A stretch of 64,000 nt of DNA. Origin: a bacterium. Lineage in GTDB: Bacteria; Armatimonadota; UBA5829. The stretch covers positions 1-64,000 of the forward strand of contig JAJFTD010000076.1 in the NCBI GenBank assembly GCA_021373255.1. Reading direction: 5' to 3'. Positions 34,002 to 42,660 of the stretch are shown piece by piece. How positions within the stretch are numbered: position 1 is the first letter of the stretch; the number at the start of each line of letters is the position of its first letter. The notes beneath the pieces are model-generated. The model saw only the letters and a program-made list of their open reading frames with translations. It was not told the DNA's origin and did not search any database. The translations under genes and the position numbers were made by a program.

Positions 34002-36140
34002 TCAGATTTTAAGTGCAGTGAGCACACCGTCCGTTCCTGCGACGAACACGCAGTTACTCGATGTCCCAATACCTGAGAGGACGAACGATTGAGGAGAGAC
34101 GCGGTATTGCCAGAGCACCTTGCCGTCTGTTGAGGACACTGCGCTCACGAGCCCGGACCTTGAGCAGACATATACAATTCCTCCCGCTTCACTGGGGGCT
34201 GCAGGCAGATGGTCCATGGATACTGACGCGGTCCAGACTTCTTTTCCGGCATCATCAACCTTTACGAGGGCTCCGTCAGTCTTGCGAAGGAATACGTCAC
34301 TACTCCCAATCGCAAGGCCTACTGCAGACACGGCGTCTTTGTAACTGGTCAGGCTTCCTGTAGAAGCATCTATCACGGATAACCTGTACTTGCGATCCGC
34401 CACATACACCTTTCCCTTGCACACAACTGGACCGCAGTCTGCCGGGCTATAATATGCAGGAGCAGTGCCTTCGGAACTGCCCTTTCCTACACATTTCCAT
34501 ACAAGGCTTCCGTCAGAGGTATTAAGACAATACAGATAAGCATCCCAGCACCCGTAATAGATTCTGCCCTCGGCTAGGAACGGCTTGACCTCGATGTTAT
34601 ACGTAGCATCAGTGTTCTTCCATGCCAGCTTACCCTGAGATACAGAGACACTGTAAAACGCACCGTCAGCGGCTCCGAAGTAGACATGAGTGCCATCAGA
34701 CACGGGGCTGGAGTAGATCGGGCTGCCGGCAATAAACTTCCATATGAGCTTGCCTGTTGATGCCGACACGCAGTACAGCGACGTATCCTCGCTGCCGAAA
34801 TATACATTGCCACCCACAACGAGAGGCTCTGATGTCACAGCGCCACCTGTCCTAAAGCGCCAGTTCAGCTTGCCGGTTTTTATATCGTAAGCACGAAGGG
34901 AACCATCGTTTGTTCCTACATACACAGTGTTTCCCGCCGCAGTTGGGCGTGACTTGCTTGCCGCACCCATATATGCTCTCCAAAGCGCTCTGGGTCGCGC
35001 GGAATCTGTATAGAAGCTGGTAGAACGGTGGTAGGTTACGCCATCCTGCCCGGCAAAGCATACCCGGATGTAATGAGCGCCAGGCGATAGCTTGCTCACA
35101 TCGATTTCTGTCTCAAAGCTCCCTTTGGGTTGGCGTGTCAGGTTGACCTTTTGATCGCTGTCTATCTCAACATACGCATCCTTAACTTCGCCTGCCTTGA
35201 TATCTACCCATGCCTTCACGGGCATACAGTCAGTGAATGATGCACGTTCCACAGGAGATTGAATGGAAATTGATGGATAACGAGCCGCAGATGGTGCAAG
35301 TGGCTTTTCAACCATTGCGTGAGCCGCAACTGGACTTCCCTGTTCCTTAAAAGCGACTCGCAGTTTACCATTCAATACTGATATTACCTGATAGCCCGGT
35401 TTACCTGGTCCAAAAGCAGATCCGCCTTCAACCATATCGATCCCGTCGTAGTTGCTGTGCCTCACATTGTGCCCGTGGCCGACAAGGACAAGTGCAATGT
35501 TATATGGGTGAAGGATATCGACTAGGCGATCCACCTCGTATATGCCGGAGAATTCCTGGCAGTCCAGTGGGTGATGCATTGCTACAAACACAGGGCACTC
35601 CCGCCCCACCCGCGCAAGATCTTTTTTGAGCCAGTCAAGTTCTTCAGGAGACAAAACAGGCCGTGGGTCTTGAAGACCGGCGGAATCCAGAATCACAAAA
35701 TGGCAGCCAAACTTATCGAAAGAATAATAGGAAGCGCCGTATAGTTTTGTCATTTCAGGAGAAAGCGAGCGCCATGTTGAATCGTGATTGCCCAGAGCAC
35801 GGTATCTGGTCAACTTACAGGACGAATACCAAGTGTTGAGCAGGTCCCATGCGCCGTTCTTAGGGCCGAACTCTGTCATATCGCCTGTTTCTATAACGAA
35901 TGACGGTGTGATGGCATTCACTCCATAGGGCTCAAGTGTCACAGACGATAACGCTGAAAGATCCGCGATTGTGGCGGCAGTGGTCGGTCCGGAGTTTGTG
36001 TGTTCGTCACTTACGTGTATGAAGGTAAAATCTGGAATTGCTGCATAGGCACATGAGATCAAAGCCACAGTGGCAAACACTACGGCAGCCGCAGTCATAA
36101 GATTTTTCTTTAATATCAGATTAAAAGATTGCCGGTACAT
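34002..36140 (-). CDS. Secreted metallophosphoesterase fused to a PQQ-type beta-propeller
   Basis: The 712-residue protein has an N-terminal signal peptide (about 1-33). A calcineurin-like phosphoesterase domain (about 37-260) carries the metal-site motifs FIHVSDEH, ETGDMTEFG, GNHDSTW, VAMHHPLD and VGHGHN. After a short beta-domain a propeller follows (about 385-712) with repeats such as GNTVYVGTNDGSLRAYDIKTGKLNWRF, VYFGSEDTSLYCVSASTGKLIWKF and HVYFGAADGAFYSV. It starts one nt after the DUF4380-like gene and shares its promoter. Substrate is unknown; extracellular phosphoester hydrolysis is likely. Confidence 0.85.
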   Translation of the reverse strand: MYRQSFNLILKKNLMTAAAVVFATVALISCAYAAIPDFTFIHVSDEHTNSGPTTAATIADLSALSSVTLEPYGVNAITPSFVIETGDMTEFGPKNGAWDLLNTWYSSCKLTRYRALGNHDSTWRSLSPEMTKLYGASYYSFDKFGCHFVILDSAGLQDPRPVLSPEELDWLKKDLARVGRECPVFVAMHHPLDCQEFSGIYEVDRLVDILHPYNIALVLVGHGHNVRHSNYDGIDMVEGGSAFGPGKPGYQVISVLNGKLRVAFKEQGSPVAAHAMVEKPLAPSAARYPSISIQSPVERASFTDCMPVKAWVDIKAGEVKDAYVEIDSDQKVNLTRQPKGSFETEIDVSKLSPGAHYIRVCFAGQDGVTYHRSTSFYTDSARPRALWRAYMGAASKSRPTAAGNTVYVGTNDGSLRAYDIKTGKLNWRFRTGGAVTSEPLVVGGNVYFGSEDTSLYCVSASTGKLIWKFIAGSPIYSSPVSDGTHVYFGAADGAFYSVSVSQGKLAWKNTDATYNIEVKPFLAEGRIYYGCWDAYLYCLNTSDGSLVWKCVGKGSSEGTAPAYYSPADCGPVVCKGKVYVADRKYRLSVIDASTGSLTSYKDAVSAVGLAIGSSDVFLRKTDGALVKVDDAGKEVWTASVSMDHLPAAPSEAGGIVYVCSRSGLVSAVSSTDGKVLWQYRVSPQSFVLSGIGTSSNCVFVAGTDGVLTALKI

Positions 36141-36141
36141 A

Positions 36142-37188
36142 CTACTTCCCCTTCTTTGTTGACACCACTGATTGTAGTCTTAAAAAGCCCTTCTCGCGAA
36201 GTTGCTTTATTGCTGCAAAGATCGAATTCTCATCTCCAATCGGCTGAGATAACTCGATAATGCTCCATCTCTCCACCAACTCAGCGCGCTCACCCGGGCG
36301 GAGTTTACGTATTGGGCCGAGTAGTTCCATTTCCATGTATGGATATGTTGGATCGGCATATACTTCCACAGAGCAGCCGCTATGTGGATATTGAGCGCTT
36401 TTAGCCATTGGGCTGAATGATTTTATGTAGGCTAAGTTATCTTTGAGCCAGAGCAGCCATGTCCCGTCGGTATCAGCGCCGATCTTGCATCCCTCACTGG
36501 TGAACTTCGTTATGCACAAGCCGTCTTTTATATCAACTTGGCCTTTCTTCCTCCCGATGCCTTCCAGATCAGTGATACCGCCGGGGAGTTTCGTTTTCTG
36601 CCCTATCGGAAACACAACATAACACGGTGCGTTTACCTGAGTTACATTCCAGATTCCATAGGTAATGAGGTGTGAGCTGATATTTGTCAACGATTGCCTG
36701 ACAAGTGCTTCGCCGGAATCATCCAGAGAGATATCTTTAGTGAATATGACTCCACTCTTTATACTCGCGGCACCGGTAACTCTCAATAATGAACCGCCGG
36801 AAGAATCTTTGATAACTTCCACATTGGCTTTTCCATAATCAAGCATAGTGTCTGGGGGCCAGGCATATTTGTCTTTTTGAGCCAGCCAGGTTTTGTATCC
36901 GCCAAAGTTGTACCAATCTCCTGAAACTGGATATGTGCGGCCGAACTGCTCAGGATTCTCCCATATAACGTTCTTGCCACTGATCGAATACTCCATGATC
37001 CGGCCGCCGATCTCCGGCACAACAACCAGGCTTCTCGATCCAAGAGTAAGTCTATACGAGTCCTGCCACCCACGATAGTTGATCCTCTCAACTGTCGCAT
37101 TTGCGTATGCAGTCGCAGATATTGCCATCAGGAGCACAAACATGCTTAATCTTACGAGATGGAGTGCCTTTCGGAGAGTGGAGATCAT
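36142..37188 (-). CDS. Secreted DUF4380-like protein, mutarotase-type fold
   Basis: The 348-residue product has a signal peptide (about 1-29, ending ATAYA). SRSLVVVPEIGGRIMEYSISGKNVIWENP and NFGGYKTWLAQKD resemble the galactose-mutarotase-like beta-sandwich of DUF4380 proteins. This assignment rests on pattern memory, not a search. It is the first gene of a two-gene unit with the metallophosphoesterase, behind a promoter of the GntR-operator type. It may bind or isomerise a sugar outside the cytoplasm. Confidence 0.65.
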   Translation of the reverse strand: MISTLRKALHLVRLSMFVLLMAISATAYANATVERINYRGWQDSYRLTLGSRSLVVVPEIGGRIMEYSISGKNVIWENPEQFGRTYPVSGDWYNFGGYKTWLAQKDKYAWPPDTMLDYGKANVEVIKDSSGGSLLRVTGAASIKSGVIFTKDISLDDSGEALVRQSLTNISSHLITYGIWNVTQVNAPCYVVFPIGQKTKLPGGITDLEGIGRKKGQVDIKDGLCITKFTSEGCKIGADTDGTWLLWLKDNLAYIKSFSPMAKSAQYPHSGCSVEVYADPTYPYMEMELLGPIRKLRPGERAELVERWSIIELSQPIGDENSIFAAIKQLREKGFLRLQSVVSTKKGK

Positions 37189-37273
37189 TGGCAGTTCCTA
37201 TCCGGCATTTCGGATTTATGGCTTGGTATTCGTAATAGTTATCTTAAATATGTGTAGGAGTCACACAGCTCAT

Positions 37274-37316
37274 CACTACAATCCACAGTGTAGCACCGCT
37301 GTTTGTAGTTAGTCAA
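37274..37316 (-). promoter_or_regulatory. Promoter and GntR-type operator of the DUF4380-like gene
   Basis: On the minus strand TTGACT (37311-37316) and TACACT (37287-37292) are spaced by 18 bp. CACT-N9-AGTG (37274-37290) overlaps the -10 and continues as TGTAGTGAT in the transcript direction. The 44 bp at 37254-37297 match the GH2 promoter region at 42402-42445 in 40 positions. Confidence 0.72.
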
Positions 37317-37472
37317 GGAGTAAGCTCCGGGTGCGGGTCAGAAGGTCTTAAAGTCAAAAAGTCATAAGGTTGGGGAAGATATGCGTAATCTGGCCACGTA
37401 TGCTTTGGGAACGAGGGTGGCGTGCAGCCATAGAATTTACAAGTTACCGAAGCTGGGTATTGGTCTATGGAC

Positions 37473-38585
37473 TTATGCTTTTCGTCGCTTGATAGGAACT
37501 GGTAGCGTGTTTATGAAAACGGATGATCTTGCCGGATCACCCCGCTTAGCTTGTTCAATGGCCATTTCGGCAGCTATAGAACCTGCTCTTGCAAAGTCCG
37601 GGGATGTAGTCGGGAACGATGGTCTGAACAGTCGCGCCACGCTGAGGTCATCAAAACCTACCACTCTAAGTTCATCGGGCACTTTTATTCCGAAATCTTG
37701 AGCTACATTGATTGTGTAAATAGCAGTCATATCCTCAACAGCAATAGCCGCAGTAGGATGATCCTTGCTTTTACGCCAACCAGCCAACTTTTCTTCTATG
37801 TTCTTCTGAACACTCTCTTGAGGGCTGCTGTAGACTGATTCCGAAGAGCTGATGATCCAGTGGTCTTCCTCTTTGAACTCAATTCCATGATCCTGCAACG
37901 CCTCAAGGAAACCCTTATGCCTGTCTCGAACCGACCGTACCTGCAAATTGTTATCCTGAGACATAAAAGCAATGCGTTTGTGGCCTTCTTTGATCAGCAT
38001 CTCAGCCATATCACGACCAGCCAATCGATTATCGAAAACTACTTGTGATACACCCTGCTCAGGGAAAGCGTTGTCTATCAGGACTATTGGGAAATCCTTA
38101 AAGCTATTCCTCAGATAATCATTACGAAGCTGCTCTGCAGTGCGGGGTACGGGATATAGCACTATTGCCTGACAGCCCATATCAACCATCCGCTTTACTT
38201 GCTCGCGCTCGGATTCATAGTTGTCCTGGGTGTTGGCAACTATCATACAATAGGCATTTTTTCTGCAAACCTTTTCAATACCCACGTACATGCGAACGGC
38301 TATATCGTTATCGGCAAACGAGGATATGCAGCCGATCATTTTAGCTCGCTGGCCATTCTGCATACTGTTGGGTTCACATAAATAGCTTCCGCTGCCATGA
38401 CGCTTCCTCACCAACCCCCAGAGCTCAAGGATATTAAGCGCGTGCTGAACGGTAGTATCCGATGTTTTATATATATCCTTAAGTTCGCGAACAGTGGGAA
38501 GTTTATCGCCAGGTTTCAGTTTTCCGCTATCGACATAATCAGCAATTATCTGGTCTGCGACTCTGTGCTTTATAGATTCGTTCAC
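37473..38585 (-). CDS. GntR-headed repressor with LacI-type sensor domain (copy B)
   Basis: The 370-residue protein starts with ATG (NESIKHRVADQIIADYVDSG) and is strongly similar along its whole length to the repressor at 32497. The shared segments are [46 protein letters not shown] and FDDLSVARLFRPSFPTTSPDFARAG. It lies upstream of the DUF4380/phosphoesterase pair and downstream of the GH2 gene. The two copies probably recognise related operators and may sense related sugars. Confidence 0.9.
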   Translation of the reverse strand: MNESIKHRVADQIIADYVDSGKLKPGDKLPTVRELKDIYKTSDTTVQHALNILELWGLVRKRHGSGSYLCEPNSMQNGQRAKMIGCISSFADNDIAVRMYVGIEKVCRKNAYCMIVANTQDNYESEREQVKRMVDMGCQAIVLYPVPRTAEQLRNDYLRNSFKDFPIVLIDNAFPEQGVSQVVFDNRLAGRDMAEMLIKEGHKRIAFMSQDNNLQVRSVRDRHKGFLEALQDHGIEFKEEDHWIISSSESVYSSPQESVQKNIEEKLAGWRKSKDHPTAAIAVEDMTAIYTINVAQDFGIKVPDELRVVGFDDLSVARLFRPSFPTTSPDFARAGSIAAEMAIEQAKRGDPARSSVFINTLPVPIKRRKA

Positions 38586-38616
38586 CCTACTATCTCACCC
38601 GCCTATTGTAGGAATA

Positions 38617-38658
38617 CTACAGCATTAACACTGTAGCACACAAGCCAACAGTAATCAA
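38617..38658 (-). promoter_or_regulatory. Promoter and operator of GntR copy B
   Basis: TTGATT (38653-38658) and TACAGT (38630-38635) on the minus strand are spaced by 17 bp. The palindrome CTACAG-N8-CTGTAG (38617-38636) overlaps the -10, consistent with autorepression. Confidence 0.7.
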
Positions 38659-38706
38659 GCGCCTTAGTGAATATTCCACAAGAGGTTAGCAGTCCAACGT
38701 TAACAA

Positions 38707-38753
38707 ATAGTGAAAGCAGCCCATTAAATAGTCAAATTGGCTGCTTTCACTAT
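38707..38753 (-). terminator. 15-bp inverted repeat after the GH2 gene
   Basis: ATAGTGAAAGCAGCC (38707-38721) pairs perfectly with GGCTGCTTTCACTAT (38739-38753), seven nt after the GH2 stop on the minus strand, followed by TTTGTT. Confidence 0.65.
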
Positions 38754-38759
38754 TGCGAG

Positions 38760-41700
38760 CTATTTTCTTCCAGTGACTGCCACCAGAATTGGCATAGCAC
38801 TATTACCATCAGATGAGAAGTCTATGCTAATTATTCTCTTCGACGGATTCGGGTTGTCCCATGCGAGAACCCAAAGCCCTACATCCGCGCCGGAGCGATG
38901 CTTTGCTGTTATTCCGACCAATGCTTCCTTAAGATCGCCGGGGTTGTACCAATCCGCCACGTTTATGCCGTCTTTGAGAGCTACTATCTCAAAAGTACCA
39001 TCATCATAATTTACACGATACTCGCCGACTTGCCTTCCATCTCCACCACCCCATGCGAGAGCGTGGAGGAAGAAAAGCTGCTGGAGGTTGGCGTCAACCC
39101 TGATACCGTTGATCTTACCAGGGAAGTATGTTCTAAACGGACCTTTGAGGATCAGGCAGCTCTTGCCGCCGTTCTTTGCAGGATCGATGATCTCAAATGG
39201 AACTCCATTTACCATTCTCTCACCAAGCGGGATCATCCTGAAGTCATTGTCACCCTGATCAGTCCATCCACCTTTCTGGTCACCTGATACTTCATCGGAA
39301 AAGCCCTTGTTGGCGTAGGGTCTGAGGTTAATGAGTTTGACCTGGTCTTTGCTCATCTCAATATCCCTTCGATTTGCAGACCACGGCCGAACGTTGGGAA
39401 CCAGATTGTTTCCAAACGCATAAGAGAAGAGATTGTACAGATATGTGGTCGCGACGCTGTCTACATTCCACAGCTCGGCAGCATTCAACTGGCTGGCGAT
39501 TATCCTGCCATTGCCATAGGAACCCTCGGCGGTCGCGTTGAGGACCCCACGGCTTCCGCAGAACGGCCCTCTAGCTGCGAGCGCATTAACGGTAAATGGT
39601 GCCAGGCCATAGTTGATCACGTGCCCATAGCTCGGATTGCTGCTCCATGTGTCGAAATTCTCCGCTGTAAGTCCGTTGAATATGGGATGCTTCGGTATTA
39701 CAACATCAACAAAAGTATTCTCGCCTGACTGCAAGCTGCTGCCCAACCATACTTTATCTCCATAATTCTGTTCAAGCGACAGGAGAAGCCCACCGTTGGA
39801 GACCCATTGCATGAGAGTATTGCGTTTTTCCTGGGTGCTCAACAACGGATTGCGCGATGTTGCAGGAGGGACGACTATTACATCGTATCTCCCTAACGAA
39901 TTGAGATCAGATATCTGTGCAGCAGTTATACCGAGATCAGAGAAAACTTTTAGAATCCTCTTGCCCGGCTCGTCATCCTGCTTCAGTACACCTATCTTTT
40001 TCGTACTGAGCACAGTCGATGTGGCTACGGACGGGTTCTGAACAAAGATGTTATAGAAATTGCGGCTGACTTCAGACTTGCCGTTCATGAGAGTCAGGCG
40101 TAGTTGATAGTTGCCCGGCACCAGCCCATTTGGTAACTGCATGCTGATATTTTTTTTGTATTTCTCCCATGCAATTACTTTTGCCACCTTGAAGCTGCCG
40201 ATTTGCTGCTGTTTCCCGTCGGAGCTTACAAGAGTCACATTAAGGTCTAGGTTCTTCCAGTTCTCATTTCTGCTGTTCATGATAAACAGCATCGGTTTGT
40301 ACACCCTGCCGGTGAAGAAACTCGTTGGAGGAACACCATTCGCCTCGCGCAGGCCGCAGTAAGTAGGTTGATTCCATATAGTCGCGGCGTTCAGGTTAGG
40401 ATTAATGAACCACGGAGCAGCTCCCTGCACCCTATCGTTATAACGGATGATTTCCATTATCCGTTTGCCATAGACTTCCTGACCGTAAGGACACCCGAGG
40501 CCGGGATTGAGTGCGGCGGCCATTCCTATGGTCCCTGCAAAACCGACACCATTCGGCGCGCCCCAACTGGAAGCCTTGTTAGCATAAGCGGCATAAGCAT
40601 CCACATCGCCTATAGTAAAGCTCGGGTCTTCATATTGACCCCAGGAGAAACCAATGCATTCCCACACGATAAAGGGCTTATCGAACTTGCCTTTCTCGGC
40701 GTAAATGCTGCTGTCGTAGTTGATGACTCGGTTTACATCTTCTTCCCAGTGAGTCCAGGCAGGGGCGAGGAGTCCGAGATAGGTGTGATAGTCAACCAGG
40801 TCAGTATTTAGCTTCCACTTTCCAAAGAAGAACGCGGAACCGGAGAAGCTGCTGACAGGTCGACCAGTGGCATCCAGGCTTCGGACCAGCGGCACCTGCT
40901 TGTTTAGCTGTTCATAGACTGGTTTGTTGCCGTCGTAGTTAACCTCATTGCCACAGGACCACATAACTACTGATGCATGATTGTAATCACGATAGACCCA
41001 CTGCTTCAGTTCCTGCAGGTTAGTCTTTTCGAATGACTTGTCCAGAGTGTTCGAGAACGCCCATGCCCATTCGTCGTAGATCAGCAGTCCTATTTCGTCA
41101 GCTACATCAAGTACTTCAGGAACAATGGGCTGGTGAGCAGTGCGGATTATATTATAGCCACGGGATTTGAACCCAAGCAGGGAGTTGCGGATGTGGGCGG
41201 ATTCGTCCTTAGCTGATCGTTTACTGCCGCCATACCAGATCGAGGGAATGTTCTCTCCAAATAGATATATGCGCTTACCGTTGAGGTAGAAGTTGGGCCC
41301 CTTGGCTTTGAAACTGCGATACCCGAACCTCTCAGCATGGGCTGACACCATTTTCTTGCCATCCCGCAAGGCCAGGACGAGATAGTAAAGATGAGGATTC
41401 TCAGGACTCCATAGCACAGGATTCTTCAGCTTTATCTGCACCTTGCCCAGGTTTTCGCCGGGCAGTAACTTGATTTTGCCAAGATTGATGTTGGCTGGTT
41501 GGTCTTTGGAGATCATTACTGCCGATTGGACAATTCCCTGTAAACTCATATATTGAGTTTTCCCGGTGACATTGGCTATACAGTATTCCACTGTAACCTT
41601 TGATGTGGTTATATCAGGAGATATCAGTGCGCGCTTTACATAAATCTTCGGTACATAGGTGAGCCATGCACTCTGCCAGATGCCTGCCTTGATATCACCT

Positions 41701-42365
41701 ATGCCCCACTGATCTCCATAGGCATGCTTTGCTGTCTTTACACCAAACGAAGGGCCAAAGTCGGAAAATACGCGCAGTGCGATGGTATTACTCTTACCGA
41801 ACTTAATCCACTTGGTGATATCAGCGTCCCAGGGGATAAAATCGCCGTGATGGCTGGATGCAAGTTGGCCGTTTATAAACAGGTCGGCCTGGTATCCTAC
41901 CACTCCAAAATGGATTAATACGTTCTTTCCATTTCCTGAGGCCGGGATAGTTATGGTTTTCCTATACCATGCTTTCACATATGGCGCTTCATACTGGCGT
42001 GCTTGTGGATACTGCTCATACCAGTTCAGGGGAACCTTTATGCTGTCCCATGCTTTGTCATCGTAGTTTGTGCCTGCGTAGCTTTTGTCCAAATCTACGT
42101 TAATAGCAAAGGGCTCCTGGCTGTTAACTGGAGGCAGTATCTTCCAATCTCCATCAAGTGAAACTATCTTTTCATAGTTTGCCAGGCTAAAAGACGCTAT
42201 ACCATTGATCTTGCTGCTGAGTTGGTCCTTTGGTATAATCCGTGCTGAATATGTTATGGGTTTAGCCTGTGGGTAATAGGGGGCAATAGTTGCTCCCTGT
42301 GCACTACTAAACATGCAGCCGCACGCTACCGCAAGTACAGCCAGCCGACACCATATCTTTATCAC
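38760..42365 (-). CDS. Secreted GH2-family beta-galactosidase-like enzyme with C-terminal amidotransferase-like domain
   Basis: The 1201-residue protein has a signal peptide (about 1-24). The GH2 sugar-binding domain (VSLDGDWKILPP, YVKAWYRKTITIP, DLFINGQLASSHHGDF) and immunoglobulin-like domain come next, then a TIM barrel. The acid/base is Glu474 in VVMWSCGNEVN and the likely nucleophile Glu569 in PFIVWECIGF. RTAHQPIVPEVLDVADEIGLLIYDEW matches GH2 barrels. About residues 780-1000 look like a ThuA/class I amidotransferase-like fold (RYDVIVVPPAT, QWVSNGGLLLSLEQ, GNGRIIASQLNAAE). Exact sugar specificity is unknown. Its promoter carries the GntR-type operator. Confidence 0.86.
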   Translation of the reverse strand: MIKIWCRLAVLAVACGCMFSSAQGATIAPYYPQAKPITYSARIIPKDQLSSKINGIASFSLANYEKIVSLDGDWKILPPVNSQEPFAINVDLDKSYAGTNYDDKAWDSIKVPLNWYEQYPQARQYEAPYVKAWYRKTITIPASGNGKNVLIHFGVVGYQADLFINGQLASSHHGDFIPWDADITKWIKFGKSNTIALRVFSDFGPSFGVKTAKHAYGDQWGIGDIKAGIWQSAWLTYVPKIYVKRALISPDITTSKVTVEYCIANVTGKTQYMSLQGIVQSAVMISKDQPANINLGKIKLLPGENLGKVQIKLKNPVLWSPENPHLYYLVLALRDGKKMVSAHAERFGYRSFKAKGPNFYLNGKRIYLFGENIPSIWYGGSKRSAKDESAHIRNSLLGFKSRGYNIIRTAHQPIVPEVLDVADEIGLLIYDEWAWAFSNTLDKSFEKTNLQELKQWVYRDYNHASVVMWSCGNEVNYDGNKPVYEQLNKQVPLVRSLDATGRPVSSFSGSAFFFGKWKLNTDLVDYHTYLGLLAPAWTHWEEDVNRVINYDSSIYAEKGKFDKPFIVWECIGFSWGQYEDPSFTIGDVDAYAAYANKASSWGAPNGVGFAGTIGMAAALNPGLGCPYGQEVYGKRIMEIIRYNDRVQGAAPWFINPNLNAATIWNQPTYCGLREANGVPPTSFFTGRVYKPMLFIMNSRNENWKNLDLNVTLVSSDGKQQQIGSFKVAKVIAWEKYKKNISMQLPNGLVPGNYQLRLTLMNGKSEVSRNFYNIFVQNPSVATSTVLSTKKIGVLKQDDEPGKRILKVFSDLGITAAQISDLNSLGRYDVIVVPPATSRNPLLSTQEKRNTLMQWVSNGGLLLSLEQNYGDKVWLGSSLQSGENTFVDVVIPKHPIFNGLTAENFDTWSSNPSYGHVINYGLAPFTVNALAARGPFCGSRGVLNATAEGSYGNGRIIASQLNAAELWNVDSVATTYLYNLFSYAFGNNLVPNVRPWSANRRDIEMSKDQVKLINLRPYANKGFSDEVSGDQKGGWTDQGDNDFRMIPLGERMVNGVPFEIIDPAKNGGKSCLILKGPFRTYFPGKINGIRVDANLQQLFFLHALAWGGGDGRQVGEYRVNYDDGTFEIVALKDGINVADWYNPGDLKEALVGITAKHRSGADVGLWVLAWDNPNPSKRIISIDFSSDGNSAMPILVAVTGRK

Positions 42366-42421
42366 GACTTTTCACCTCCATGTGGAGCTTAAGCGCCAAT
42401 TGTAGGAGTCATCAAGCTCAT

Positions 42422-42463
42422 CACTACAATCCACAGTGTAACACCACAATATGAAGTAGTCAA
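42422..42463 (-). promoter_or_regulatory. Promoter and GntR-type operator of the GH2 gene
   Basis: TTGACT (42458-42463) and TACACT (42435-42440) on the minus strand are spaced by 17 bp; CACT-N9-AGTG at 42422-42438 overlaps the -10. The site is identical in sequence to the one at 37274-37290. Confidence 0.72.
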
Positions 42464-42515
42464 GATGCAATATTGGTGGAAATATGGCACAGCCAGAATA
42501 TATCCAGCATCGATG

Positions 42516-42557
42516 TTGACAAGCTCAACAGCCCATGCTAACCTACTAATGTAGTAA
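42516..42557 (+). promoter_or_regulatory. Promoter and GntR-type operator of the Gfo/Idh/MocA gene
   Basis: TTGACA (42516-42521) and TAACCT (42539-42544) are spaced by 17 bp. CTAC-TAAT-GTAG (42543-42554) overlaps the -10 and continues as TGTAGTAAT, like the four other sites of this group. Confidence 0.68.
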
Positions 42558-42660
42558 TCACGGGATTGTTTACTATCTGGTGAGATGCATCAGTGGTTCG
42601 TTATTTTACTCCCTCAACTCCATCGAGCGAACGGGAGATCAGTAGCCTTGGAGGAGTATT

